A stretch of DNA of 64,000 bases from CAZEWZ01 sp964516765 (GTDB taxonomy: Bacteria; Bacteroidota; Bacteroidia; Flavobacteriales; UBA7430), in NCBI GenBank assembly GCA_964516765.1, contig CAZEWZ010000002.1, forward strand, positions 85,528 to 149,527, in the 5' to 3' direction. Below the pieces are notes generated by a model, which had not been told where the DNA came from, made no database searches, and worked only from the letters and a program-made list of their open reading frames with translations. Positions 47,703 to 56,019 of the stretch are shown here, piece by piece (the first letter of the stretch is position 1; each line of letters starts with the position of its first letter). The position numbers were made by a program, and so were the translations under genes.

Positions 47703-47711
47703 ACCTATTGC

Positions 47712-48737
47712 TTAGTTAATTTCGTTTAATCGTTTCATAAATTGTTCATCGGAATGCAGTAATTCAATTTCTATCTGGAGTCGATAAATATCTGTTTGTG
47801 TTTTTTTGTGTAAATCACTTTCGCGTAAACGCATCCAATCTTTTTCAGTGGTAATTATTCCAACAAATTTAGTGCTTTTTTTTGCGATTTCTTTGATTTC
47901 ATTTTTACTAAAGTTATGATGGTCTTTATAAGTTAGGTGCTCAAAATAAATTTCGTTAGAATATAAGTGATCTTCAATACTTTTAGTAAAAGCTATACTG
48001 GTAATTAATAGATATTTTCCATTAGTTATTAATCTTGCGTCCAGATTCTCTTTATTTTTAAAGCCCTGATATCGAATGCAAGAAAAATAAACAGACGCCT
48101 TGCTGAAGGTTTTAATTTTTTTTTTAATAATAGTTTGTTTTCCAGAGGAAAGCTCCTTTGGACATTTTGTAACAATTATAAGGTCCGCTCGTTCTGCTCC
48201 TTCTATATTTTCTCTGAGATTCCCGGCGGGAAATACCTTGTCTGAATAAAAGGGTAATTGTATATCAGTCAAAAGAATGTTTAGGTCTCTTTGCACATAT
48301 CTGTGTTGAAATCCATCATCTAATAATACTATACCTGGAGGTGTCTCTTGTTTTTCCAGATAATTTAGAGCCTGTTTTCTATTTGCATTGACAATTACTT
48401 GGAAATTTTCACTGTCAAATTTTTCAAGTAGCTCATAAGGTTCATCTCCAATATCTTTAATGGAGTGCCTACTTATGTCTCCATCAATCAAGTTTTTTAT
48501 TTTTCGTCCATATCCTCTTGACAGAACAGCTATTTTGTTTTGTTTTAATCTGTTGATTAGAAATATAATATGAGGTGTTTTTCCTGTACCTCCCATCGAC
48601 AGATTCCCGATGCTTATGACCGGAATGGTTGATTTATATTGCACCAAAAACCCGAATTTAAATAATTCATTTCGAATGCTCATAAGGGCAGCGTAGATCC
48701 ATCTCAGAGGGCTTAATATGCGTCTTAACAATTTCAT
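47712..48737 (-). CDS. lpxK: Tetraacyldisaccharide 4'-kinase
   Basis: LpxK phosphorylates the 4' position of the lipid A precursor in the inner membrane. The Walker A is in SIGNLSMGGTGKTPH (about 50-60), and LLDDGFQHRYVQRD near 150 is the family-specific motif with the catalytic Asp. An amphipathic N-terminal helix (MKLLRRILSPLRWIYAAL) fits membrane association. The ATG at 48737 is favoured over one 5 codons upstream, because it gives this helix. It is divergent from the Nif3 gene. The T9SS LVIVD gene follows 9 bp downstream, forming an unusual pair. Confidence 0.92.
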   Translation of the reverse strand: MKLLRRILSPLRWIYAALMSIRNELFKFGFLVQYKSTIPVISIGNLSMGGTGKTPHIIFLINRLKQNKIAVLSRGYGRKIKNLIDGDISRHSIKDIGDEPYELLEKFDSENFQVIVNANRKQALNYLEKQETPPGIVLLDDGFQHRYVQRDLNILLTDIQLPFYSDKVFPAGNLRENIEGAERADLIIVTKCPKELSSGKQTIIKKKIKTFSKASVYFSCIRYQGFKNKENLDARLITNGKYLLITSIAFTKSIEDHLYSNEIYFEHLTYKDHHNFSKNEIKEIAKKSTKFVGIITTEKDWMRLRESDLHKKTQTDIYRLQIEIELLHSDEQFMKRLNEIN

Positions 48738-48809
48738 TTCTCTAAAATACATAATCTATATATCATGAGTAATGAAAAAAAACCATTATTTTGGTTAAAA
48801 TTTAAGCCA

Positions 48810-49904
48810 ATGAATGTTCAAGACGTTTGTAACACATTAGAACAATGGGCTCCTTTATCTTATCAAGAGTCCTATGATAATTGCGGGCTAATCATAGGGA
48901 ATCCAATTCAAGATATAACTGGAGTCCTAGTCAGTTTAGACTGTCTGGAAAATATTGTTGATGAAGCAATTTTTCTTAATTGTAATATGATAGTTTCTCA
49001 TCATCCGATTATTTTTAAAGGCTTAAAAAGTATTACGGGAAAAAATTATGTGGAACGAACCGTTTTAAAAGCAATTAAAAATGACATTGCTATTTATGCT
49101 ATTCATACTAATCTTGATCATTTGAATCGTGGAGTATGCCATCGAATGTCTGAACAAATAGGACTAATTAATAGCCGAGTTTTGTCTCCAAGAAAAGGGC
49201 TCTTAAAAATGCTGGTAACATATGTGCCAAAGGAAAATGCAGAATCAGTGCGTTCTAGCCTTTTTCAACTTGGCGCGGGCTCTATAGGAAACTATAGTGA
49301 ATGTAATTTTTCATTTGAAGGTAAGAGTACCTTCAAAGGCCTTCAAGAATCAAATCCTATAATTGGAGAACGTGGATTGAGAGAAAATGTGCTTGAGGAG
49401 CGTTTAGAGCTTGTTTTTTCTTCCCACCTAGAATCACAAGTAATTGCGTGTCTAAATCAAAATCATCCATACGAAAAAGTTGCTTTCCAGATTATTTCAA
49501 TTGATAATAAGCATCAATATATTGGGGCTGGAAGAATAGGAGAACTTCCCACTCCAAAAAGTGCGCGCGAATTTTTGTCAAGCTTGAAGAAAAGTTTTAA
49601 ATCAAACTGTGTAAGACATAGTTCTATTCTAGACAGAAAAATAAAAACTGTGGCTTTGTGTGGAGGAAGTGGTAATTTTCTTCTTCCTCTAGCAAAGCAG
49701 TATGGTGCAGATATATTTATATCTTCTGATTTTAAATATCACGATTTTTTTGATGCTGAAAATAAGATTGTCATTGCAGATATTGGTCATTATGAATCAG
49801 AGCAATACACTATCGAGTTGATTGGTGATTTTCTTCGCAAAAAATTCCCTAGATTTGCATTTCATTTGTCCAAAATAAATACCAATCCAATCAATTATCT
49901 CTAG
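48810..49904 (+). CDS. Nif3-like dinuclear-metal-centre hexameric protein
   Basis: The 364-residue protein has the metal-binding motifs VSHHPIIF (about 65) and AIHTNLDHL (about 100), and a C-terminal half with the second metal histidines (DIGHYESEQ near 330). An inserted domain occupies about 130-230 (YqfO-type). The family is sometimes annotated as GTP cyclohydrolase type 2, but biochemical function is uncertain. The ATG at 48810 (MNVQDVCNTLE) is preferred over one 15 codons earlier, since the family starts here. The zinc-ribbon gene follows 2 bp downstream, a conserved pair in the phylum. Confidence 0.88.
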   Translation: MNVQDVCNTLEQWAPLSYQESYDNCGLIIGNPIQDITGVLVSLDCLENIVDEAIFLNCNMIVSHHPIIFKGLKSITGKNYVERTVLKAIKNDIAIYAIHTNLDHLNRGVCHRMSEQIGLINSRVLSPRKGLLKMLVTYVPKENAESVRSSLFQLGAGSIGNYSECNFSFEGKSTFKGLQESNPIIGERGLRENVLEERLELVFSSHLESQVIACLNQNHPYEKVAFQIISIDNKHQYIGAGRIGELPTPKSAREFLSSLKKSFKSNCVRHSSILDRKIKTVALCGGSGNFLLPLAKQYGADIFISSDFKYHDFFDAENKIVIADIGHYESEQYTIELIGDFLRKKFPRFAFHLSKINTNPINYL

Positions 49905-49906
49905 AA

Positions 49907-50653
49907 ATGGCAAAAGTAAAACAAGTTACCATAGAACAAAAGTTAACCGCCTTATACAAACTTCAGTATATTGATACGGAAATTGATAAAATCAAGATTC
50001 TACGAGGAGAGTTACCCATCGAGGTTCAAGACTTAGAGGACGAAATCGAAGGGTTGCAAACCCGCGTCTCCAATATAAATGATGAAATATCTTCTTTGGA
50101 TTCTTCTATAAAAGAAAAGGAATCACTTATTACTGACTCTAAAGCTCTTATAGTTAAGTATGAAGAGCAACTAAAAAATATAAGAAATAACAGAGAATTT
50201 GATTCCTTAAACAAGGAAATTGAGTTTCAGAATCTTGAGATTGAACTTGCTGAGAAAAGAATGAGAGAGACAAAAGCAAATATTGTTTCAAAAATGGACC
50301 TCATTGGTTTAGCTAAAACTAAACTTGAAGATAGAACAAGTGATTTAACTAATAAAAATTCTGAATTAGACGATATTATAGCTGGAACTAAGAAAGATGA
50401 AGAAAAGCTTTCCAAAGAATCTGTTCGAGCTGAAAAGGTGATTGATGAGAGATTATTAAACGCATACAAGAGGTTGAGAGGTAATGTGCGCAATGGTCTT
50501 GCAGTTGTACCTATATTGAGAGATGCATGTGGAGGATGTTTTAATTCTGTTCCTCCGCAAAGACAAATGGATATTGCTTCGAGAAAAAAAGTAATTGTTT
50601 GTGAGCATTGTGGACGCGTATTAGTCGATAAAGTAATGGCAGGAATCGAGTAA
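49907..50653 (+). CDS. Zinc-ribbon coiled-coil protein (zf-C4-type, CT398-like)
   Basis: The 248-residue protein is a long coiled coil (about 25-190, Glu/Lys/Ile/Leu heptads) with a C-terminal zinc ribbon using CGGC and CEHC pairs (about residues 200-235). The family is conserved but its role is not settled; links to nucleic-acid or ribosome processes are proposed for relatives. It lies 2 bp after the Nif3 gene, which it accompanies in many Bacteroidota. A terminator follows. Confidence 0.87.
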   Translation: MAKVKQVTIEQKLTALYKLQYIDTEIDKIKILRGELPIEVQDLEDEIEGLQTRVSNINDEISSLDSSIKEKESLITDSKALIVKYEEQLKNIRNNREFDSLNKEIEFQNLEIELAEKRMRETKANIVSKMDLIGLAKTKLEDRTSDLTNKNSELDDIIAGTKKDEEKLSKESVRAEKVIDERLLNAYKRLRGNVRNGLAVVPILRDACGGCFNSVPPQRQMDIASRKKVIVCEHCGRVLVDKVMAGIE

Positions 50654-50671
50654 ATAGATATTTATTGAAAC

Positions 50672-50702
50672 AAAAAAGGCTTCCAATTAGGAGGCCTTTT
50701 TT
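50672..50702. terminator. Bidirectional Rho-independent terminator
   Basis: An A6 run, a 7-bp stem (GGCTTCC paired with GGAGGCC, one G-T pair), a loop AATTA and a T6 run form a symmetric terminator serving the zinc-ribbon gene (plus) and the FadL-like gene (minus). Confidence 0.85.
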
Positions 50703-50721
50703 GTGAACTGTATTCTATTTT

Positions 50722-52167
50722 TTAAAATTTAAATCCGGTAGAGAGCATTAAACTTCCCCTTGAGTTAGATATACTTGTAGCATTAGCTCCTTCATAGATG
50801 AATAGATTCTCTTTACTCATGGAATTTAAAAGTGCGAGGTCAAAAAAGTATTGATTTACCTTCAAACCAAACCCCATTGTTAGATACTCCTGGCTAGCAT
50901 CATTTAGTTCTCCAGTAAATGGACTCCCATAATATGCATAACCTCCTCTAATACTTAATTGAGGGTGTATTTTCAACTCTCCTCCTATTTTAAGGTTCGA
51001 ACTACTTGTGTAATAACTTTTAATATCATTATTGACAGAATTAAAGTTGTAAAAGTCAGAATTTATATTTGCCATAGAATAATCGAGATATTCGAAATCT
51101 AAACTAATAATTGCCGTCTTTTTAATTACACAAGAAAGGCTATTAATAACTTTGAAAGGGGTATTCAAACTATAATCAAATACGCCTAGAAAAGATTCAG
51201 AATAATACGATTCTCCTAGAGTAAATTCAGTATTAATACTTGACCAATATTCTTCATGAATTTCGTAAAATGTAGGAGTATGAAGAGCGAATCCGTAACG
51301 AATCTGATCGTCTAATTTATATATCAGACCCAATTTAAGGTTGATTCCTGATCCTGAGACATACAGATTAGTATTGTAGTCAAAATATTTAAGGTCTATA
51401 ATTTCATCTTCACTACCGCTAAAATTTTCCTCTCGGATACTAGTATATTGATTGAAATCTATACCAGGAAAACCAATTGTTGCTCCAATAAAAAGTCGGT
51501 TTTGGTATGCAGTACCGAAGCTAATATAAAATTCATTTTTACTACCTGATTCTTGAGAGTTGAATGATTGTACTTTGTTCATATCTCCACGAACAACAGA
51601 TGCGTAGGATGAAGTTCCTCCTACCGTATCAATTAAATATGTGTTGAACCCAAGTAAGGCATCAAATGAATTAAGAGCATCAAATTCATTTCCCTGAGCG
51701 GCATTAAATAGTATTTCACTAAAAGAATGTTCATTTTGTTCTGCATTGAAACTAATGTTTTTATTGTAGTCATCCAGTTTATTGTATCCAATACCGAAGT
51801 TGAATCGATTCCAGTCCCCAACATCTTCCGGACTAAACACATTTGCATTAATATAGTTTAAATTGGGTATAGAGACTTTTCCCTTGCTGTCATATGAGCT
51901 ATTTTCGTAATATTGAGTCTCTGTCTCAAGACTTAAAAAATCGAAAGTACCGGAAAATTCACTAGTTGTATAGGTAGCTATTCCAGCTGGGTTGTAACTA
52001 GAACTATTTGCATTAGCTCCAAGAGAGCCAAAAGCTCCACCCATAGCAGTAAATCGAGCTGATCCAAAAAGGGATTCTTTTGAATATCTAAGCGCATCTA
52101 TGTGGTTTTGAGCACTAGAATTAACGCCAATTATAAATAATGAGTAAATTAGAATTTTTTTTAACAT
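50722..52167 (-). CDS. FadL/OmpP1-like outer-membrane transport protein
   Basis: The 481-residue protein has a signal peptide (ending NSSAQ|NHID), then the family N-terminus ALRYSKESLFGSARFTAMGGAFGSLGANANSSSYNPAGIA, whose NPAGIA hatch motif is the FadL/TodX signature. The rest is a series of amphipathic strands closing in LMLSTGFKF. FadL-type barrels take up hydrophobic compounds across the outer membrane; 'hemin receptor' names for these in Bacteroidota are not functional evidence. It follows the Gly/Tyr-rich protein gene by 9 bp and ends at the shared terminator. Confidence 0.85.
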   Translation of the reverse strand: MLKKILIYSLFIIGVNSSAQNHIDALRYSKESLFGSARFTAMGGAFGSLGANANSSSYNPAGIATYTTSEFSGTFDFLSLETETQYYENSSYDSKGKVSIPNLNYINANVFSPEDVGDWNRFNFGIGYNKLDDYNKNISFNAEQNEHSFSEILFNAAQGNEFDALNSFDALLGFNTYLIDTVGGTSSYASVVRGDMNKVQSFNSQESGSKNEFYISFGTAYQNRLFIGATIGFPGIDFNQYTSIREENFSGSEDEIIDLKYFDYNTNLYVSGSGINLKLGLIYKLDDQIRYGFALHTPTFYEIHEEYWSSINTEFTLGESYYSESFLGVFDYSLNTPFKVINSLSCVIKKTAIISLDFEYLDYSMANINSDFYNFNSVNNDIKSYYTSSSNLKIGGELKIHPQLSIRGGYAYYGSPFTGELNDASQEYLTMGFGLKVNQYFFDLALLNSMSKENLFIYEGANATSISNSRGSLMLSTGFKF

Positions 52168-52176
52168 AGTTCTTTT

Positions 52177-53145
52177 TTATCTTGGTCTTCTAGAAGATCT
52201 ACCAGATCTAGATCCTCCAGATCTATTTGGGCTGGTATTTCTTTGAGAACTGAAATTTCGGTTATTTCTAGGACTTGTATTTCTTTTAACAGATGAAGAT
52301 TTTTTTGATTTTATATCGGATTTAGGATTATCTGAGTTTGATGTATCATTGGAATAATCAAATCTAGAGGGAACAACCTTTGCATCAGTATAGTTTCTTC
52401 CAAGATTTTTAACTCCACCATTTCTAATCAAATTGATTAGTGTTTTTTTTTGGTTACTTTCAATATTTGTATTCATCTGGTTCCTAGCAATTGTTTTTCC
52501 ATTTCTCATTCTACTAGATATGTCATTATTATTTCCAGAAACATTATTTCTAGGCCCATAATGGGTATCTTGATTATTAGCAAATGAATTTATTCCCATT
52601 CCGTAACCATAACCCATTCCAAAACCATAACCCATTCCGTAACCATAACCCATTCCGTAACCATAACCCATTCCGTAACCATAACCCATTCCAAAACCAT
52701 AACCCATTCCAAAACCATATGGATTATAGAAAGACCCAGTTAGCCATGGATTATAAATGTTATAACTGTAATATGGTGAGTACCAATTATTGTAAGACCA
52801 CATATTTCCTCCATTAAAAAAAGGATCAATACCATACATACCTGAATTAATCCCACTGTAAAAATATGGATTTTGGAAATTACCGAAGGAATCTCTATGG
52901 AATCGATTGATTCTCATGGAATACGACATTCCATCTTGATTTTCTTCATTCTGATAGTCGTCATTATATTGCTCTTCGTTGGAAAGCTCGTCAGAAGAAT
53001 AATACTCAATATCAATATAATAAACATCTTTCTCTTCCGAACTAAAATAAATATCATCTGCAAACCATTTTTGTATGTCTTGTGCACATAAATTTGGATG
53101 AAATATGAAAATTGTTGCGATAAGAATATTTAAAGTAATTTTCAT
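52177..53145 (-). CDS. Secreted Gly/Tyr-rich protein with an 18-bp tandem repeat
   Basis: The 322-residue protein has a signal peptide (ending NLCAQ|DIQK), an acidic segment (YYSSDELSNEEQYNDD), a Tyr/Asn/Gly-rich segment, a repetitive core of (Y/F)GMGYG units encoded by an 18-bp tandem repeat (52601-52719), then a long disordered Ser/Arg/Asn-rich basic tail. There is no T9SS signal and no recognised domain. It looks like a structural or adhesive envelope protein and sits 9 bp upstream of the FadL-like barrel gene, suggesting a shared function in the outer membrane. Its promoter should lie in the 144-bp gap to proS. Confidence 0.75.
   Translation of the reverse strand: MKITLNILIATIFIFHPNLCAQDIQKWFADDIYFSSEEKDVYYIDIEYYSSDELSNEEQYNDDYQNEENQDGMSYSMRINRFHRDSFGNFQNPYFYSGINSGMYGIDPFFNGGNMWSYNNWYSPYYSYNIYNPWLTGSFYNPYGFGMGYGFGMGYGYGMGYGYGMGYGYGMGYGFGMGYGYGMGINSFANNQDTHYGPRNNVSGNNNDISSRMRNGKTIARNQMNTNIESNQKKTLINLIRNGGVKNLGRNYTDAKVVPSRFDYSNDTSNSDNPKSDIKSKKSSSVKRNTSPRNNRNFSSQRNTSPNRSGGSRSGRSSRRPR
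52601..52719 (-). repeat. 18-bp in-frame tandem repeat, about 6.6 copies
   Basis: Reading the plus strand, units of the form CCgtAACCATAACCCATT or CCaaAACCATAACCCATT run head to tail from 52601 to 52719, the last one partial. The variable dinucleotide swaps Tyr and Phe codons in the order Y,F,Y,Y,Y,F,F. Because the unit is 18 bp, copy-number changes keep the frame. Confidence 0.9.
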
Positions 53146-53229
53146 AATCAGTTTTTTATTTAAAGATTTATATAGAGCGTTAAATCATTATTAATAAAGC
53201 TTGATTTAAAGTAAATCTTTTTGGATTAC

Positions 53230-53259
53230 TTTGACGCAGATATTTAATTGCTAATTTAG
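53230..53259 (+). promoter_or_regulatory. Putative proS promoter
   Basis: TTTG (53230-53233), 18-nt spacer, then TAATTTAG (53252-53259), a one-base departure from TAnnTTTG. The ATG is 30 bp downstream. Confidence 0.5.
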
Positions 53260-53289
53260 CAAATATTATTCCAATTTTTAATATAAAAA

Positions 53290-54765
53290 ATGGCAAAGAA
53301 GCTTACATCTAGAACGAAAGATTATTCAAAATGGTATAATGAGTTGGTCGTAATGGCTGATTTGGCTGAAAACTCAGGCGTACGAGGCTGTATGGTGATT
53401 AAACCATATGGCTATGCAATATGGGAAAAAATGCAGGCAGAACTCGATAAAAAATTTAAAGAAACGGGGCATGTGAATGCTTACTTCCCTCTTTTTATTC
53501 CTAAATCATATTTTAGCAAAGAAGCATCTCATGTAGATGGTTTTGCTAAAGAATGTGCTGTTGTTACTCATTATCGATTAAAAAATAATCCTAATGGAAA
53601 AGGTGTCATTGTTGACGAAGACGCAAAATTAGAAGAAGAATTAATTGTTCGTCCAACATCTGAGACAATTATATGGGATACCTACCGAAAATGGATTCAG
53701 TCTTACAGAGATTTACCAGTATTGATAAATCAGTGGGCTAATGTAGTGAGATGGGAAATGAGAACACGACTCTTTCTTAGGACTTCTGAATTTTTATGGC
53801 AAGAAGGACACACAGCCCATGCGACCGAATCCGAAGCAATTTTTGAGGCTAAACAAATGTGTGATGTCTATGCTGATTTTGCTGAAAATTTCATGGCTAT
53901 TCCAGTCATAAAAGGAGTTAAATCCGAGTCTGAAAGATTTGCTGGTGCTCTAGAAACTTATTGTATTGAAGCTTTAATGCAGGATGGAAAGGCTTTACAA
54001 GCAGGTACTTCTCATTTTTTGGGTCAAAATTTTGCAAAAGCCTTTGATGTAAAATTCCAATCAAAAGAAGGGAACTTACAGCATGTTTGGGCCACTTCAT
54101 GGGGGGTTTCTACCCGCTTAATGGGCGCACTCGTAATGACACACTCTGATGATCATGGATTAGTTTTACCTCCAAATCTCGCTCCTTGGCAAGTAGTGAT
54201 TATCCCAATTTATAAGACGGATGAACAGTTGTTACAGATTAATGAAAAAGCAGAAGAGATTATGAAGTCTCTCAGAGATACAGGGGTGACATTAAAGTAT
54301 GATAATAGGACTACTTATAAGCCTGGATGGAAGTTTAACGAATACGAAATGAAAGGAGTTCCTATTAGAATTACTATCGGTCCAAAAGATTTAGAGAAGG
54401 GGACTATAGAATTAGCTCGCCGGGATACTTTAGAGAAAAGTTATATACCTATGACTAATGTGGTCACTGTCGTGAGTGATTTACTCAGTGAAATTCAGGA
54501 ACAATTGTTTGAGAAAGCACTTAACTTTCGAGACAACCACATTACTGAAGTAGACGATTTTGATACATTTAAAGATTTACTTAATTCAAAAACAGGTTTC
54601 TTATCTTGTCATTGGGATGGTACAAAAGAAACGGAAGATAAAATAAAGAGTCTCACCAAGGCCACTATTCGATGTATTCCACTTAATGCTCCTGCAATAT
54701 CTGGGTCATGTATTTTAACTGGCGCTCCTTCTTCTCGTAGAGTACTATTTGCAAAAGCATATTGA
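53290..54765 (+). CDS. proS: Prolyl-tRNA synthetase (short, eukaryote/archaea-like type)
   Basis: ProRS charges tRNA(Pro). The 491-residue class II enzyme has motif 1 around [12 protein letters not shown], motif 2 with LIVRPTSET (about 117-125) and [24 protein letters not shown], motif 3 near [24 protein letters not shown], then an anticodon-binding domain and a short C-terminal extension. It lacks the large editing insertion of the long bacterial type and belongs to the eukaryote-like short form, which is usual in Bacteroidota. It is monocistronic with its own promoter. Confidence 0.96.
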   Translation: MAKKLTSRTKDYSKWYNELVVMADLAENSGVRGCMVIKPYGYAIWEKMQAELDKKFKETGHVNAYFPLFIPKSYFSKEASHVDGFAKECAVVTHYRLKNNPNGKGVIVDEDAKLEEELIVRPTSETIIWDTYRKWIQSYRDLPVLINQWANVVRWEMRTRLFLRTSEFLWQEGHTAHATESEAIFEAKQMCDVYADFAENFMAIPVIKGVKSESERFAGALETYCIEALMQDGKALQAGTSHFLGQNFAKAFDVKFQSKEGNLQHVWATSWGVSTRLMGALVMTHSDDHGLVLPPNLAPWQVVIIPIYKTDEQLLQINEKAEEIMKSLRDTGVTLKYDNRTTYKPGWKFNEYEMKGVPIRITIGPKDLEKGTIELARRDTLEKSYIPMTNVVTVVSDLLSEIQEQLFEKALNFRDNHITEVDDFDTFKDLLNSKTGFLSCHWDGTKETEDKIKSLTKATIRCIPLNAPAISGSCILTGAPSSRRVLFAKAY

Positions 54766-54907
54766 TACAAATAGTTTTAAGATTTTATTGAATTTGAGAA
54801 TGATAATAGAAGAAATTATTATGAGAACTAAAATATTATCTGGGTGATCATCAAATAATACTACTCCAGATAACTAAAGAAAAAATTCAAAAAAGTTCCA
54901 AGCTATG

Positions 54908-54965
54908 TTTGAAACTTCCACAAAAAAAAATGTTCTTTTAATGAGAATTCTTTGTAAGTTTCAAA
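54908..54965. repeat. 10-bp inverted repeat spanning the tRNA-Glu promoter
   Basis: TTTGAAACTT (54908-54917) and AAGTTTCAAA (54956-54965) are perfect reverse complements, 38 bp apart. The right arm lies inside the spacer between the -33 and -7 elements of the tRNA promoter. Confidence 0.7.
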
Positions 54966-54981
54966 ATTCTGATTAAATTTG
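54951..54981 (+). promoter_or_regulatory. Promoter of the tRNA-Glu/rpsT region
   Basis: TTTG (54951-54954) and TAAATTTG (54974-54981) are separated by 19 nt, the exact Bacteroidota consensus. The tRNA starts 20 bp downstream. Confidence 0.8.
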
Positions 54982-55001
54982 CAGCCCTTAACAAAAATCA
55001 C

Positions 55002-55073
55002 GGTCCGTTCGTCTAGGGGTTAGGACTCATGGTTTTCATCCATGCAACAGGGGTTCGATTCCCCTACGGACTA
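55002..55073 (+). tRNA. tRNA-Glu (anticodon TTC)
   Basis: A 72-nt cloverleaf starts GGTCCGT. The anticodon arm has stem ATGG/CCAT around the 7-nt loop TTTTCAT, giving anticodon TTC. The T arm (AGGGG-TTCGATT-CCCCT) and the acceptor strands (GGTCCGT with ACGGACT, one G-T pair) are complete, and the discriminator base is A. The 3' CCA is not encoded. It is followed after 33 bp by rpsT. Confidence 0.95.
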
Positions 55074-55106
55074 CTAAATAAGTTAATAAAATTTAAGTAA
55101 ATTATT

Positions 55107-55358
55107 ATGGCGAATCACAAATCAACATTAAGGAGAATTCGTTCTGACAAGCAGAAGACTCTAAATAATAAGTACAACCATAAGACTATGCGAAATGGCT
55201 TAAGAGACTTGCGAGCAGAAGAAAACAAATCTGCAGCAGAAACTTCTCTTCCAAAAATGATCGCAAAAATTGACAAACTCGCTAAAAGAGGTACTATACA
55301 CAAAAATAAAGCTGCTAATCTGAAATCTAAATTAGCTAAGAAAATAGCTTCTTTATAA
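55107..55358 (+). CDS. rpsT: 30S ribosomal protein S20
   Basis: S20 is a three-helix, very basic 16S rRNA-binding protein. The 83-residue product begins MANHKSTLRRIRSDKQ and ends KLAKKIASL, with many Lys and Arg, the normal family pattern. It lies 33 bp after tRNA-Glu on the same strand, so it is probably transcribed from the strong promoter at 54951-54981. A terminator follows 21 bp after the stop. Confidence 0.95.
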   Translation: MANHKSTLRRIRSDKQKTLNNKYNHKTMRNGLRDLRAEENKSAAETSLPKMIAKIDKLAKRGTIHKNKAANLKSKLAKKIASL

Positions 55359-55379
55359 AACATTTATATTTTAAAATTT

Positions 55380-55407
55380 AAAAAACCTCCAATTAAGGAG
55401 GTTTTTT
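55380..55407 (+). terminator. Rho-independent terminator after rpsT
   Basis: An A6 run, the stem CCTCC/GGAGG around a 6-nt AATTAA loop and a T7 run (55402-55408) form a canonical terminator, extended by A-T pairs. Confidence 0.85.
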
Positions 55408-55617
55408 TGTTTGCTAATATTTCAAATCAAAATTTGATGATAGATGTTGGGATAAGAGAATAGTTTTTTGGGAAGTAAGGATTAGAAAAAATGCTAGATT
55501 ATTAGCGATATTAATTAATCCAAAATAATAAACTGTTATTCATAACTTGTTACAAATGATATTATTTTTTTATTCAAGGATTATCTTTTTGGTTTTAGCT
55601 TGAAATTGTAATATTTA

Positions 55618-55633
55618 ATGAAGTTGACTTCAT
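55618..55633. promoter_or_regulatory. 16-bp palindrome ATGAAGT-TG-ACTTCAT
   Basis: Perfect 7-bp arms separated by 2 bp in the long gap upstream of the surface-glycan operon. It has the size and symmetry of an operator for a dimeric regulator. Confidence 0.35.
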
Positions 55634-55754
55634 AAAATTATTTGTGTTTATTAACTCATCTTAGATGAAACATTTTACTGAGTTATCGATTAGTCAAGAT
55701 TATAATAAGTATCCAGTTTCATCCAGTCGAAAATAATATGAAATAAGGAGTAAA

Positions 55755-55853
55755 TTGAATTCACTTCAAGACATACTAAATACTGTTTTGGTATCTCCTA
55801 AAACTAAATTATACAGATTTTATAATTTAAACTTATACCTAAGAAAATTTTGA
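55755..55853 (+). CDS. Doubtful 32-residue ORF with Shine-Dalgarno-like AAGGAG
   Basis: A TTG-initiated frame of 32 codons starts 5 bp after AAGGAG (55745-55750). The product begins LNSLQDILNTVLVSPKTK and has no known domain. It might be a remnant or an unrecognised microprotein, but Bacteroidota rarely rely on such sites, so it may well be chance. Confidence 0.15.
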   Translation: MNSLQDILNTVLVSPKTKLYRFYNLNLYLRKF

Positions 55854-55966
55854 ATCGAGCAAACACTCATTTAAAAAAGATATAAAGGGCTTTTTATTGT
55901 ATGCTCAAAAATAGTTAAAAAGTATTCAATCAGGGTATTTTGACTTAACAGTTTATTTTAGTTTTT

Positions 55967-55980
55967 CCTCCTAAAGGAGG
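55967..55980. promoter_or_regulatory. Palindrome CCTCC-TAAA-GGAGG over the -33 region of the wecB promoter
   Basis: This perfect 5-bp-arm palindrome is centred about 27 bp upstream of the start of the -7 element TACATTTG, roughly at the -33 position. It could be an operator or, if transcribed, a small hairpin. Confidence 0.4.
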
Positions 55981-55996
55981 GTCTTAAGCTTTTCGT

Positions 55997-56004
55997 TACA
56001 TTTG
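55997..56004 (+). promoter_or_regulatory. Putative -7 element of the wecB operon
   Basis: TACATTTG is a perfect TAnnTTTG, 16 bp before the wecB ATG. The -33 region is occupied by the CCTCC/GGAGG palindrome and has no TTTG. Confidence 0.55.
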
Positions 56005-56019
56005 TGAAAATTAATTAAA

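Larger units (their letters stand above)
55409..56019. other. 611-bp intergenic region before the glycan operon
   Basis: No convincing gene is seen. It contains a 16-bp palindrome (55618-55633), a 32-codon TTG-initiated frame preceded by AAGGAG (55755-55853), the CCTCCTAAAGGAGG palindrome (55967-55980) and the candidate wecB promoter. The length of the region suggests regulation or a decayed gene. Confidence 0.55.

Noticed and set aside
52601..52719. Short direct repeats resembling a CRISPR array
   Set aside because: The repeats are contiguous with no unique spacers, and the 18-bp unit is in frame with a coding gene; there is no cas gene.
55115..55363. Minus-strand 82-residue frame over rpsT
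   Set aside because: It is exactly antisense to S20, a strongly conserved gene, and has no support of its own.
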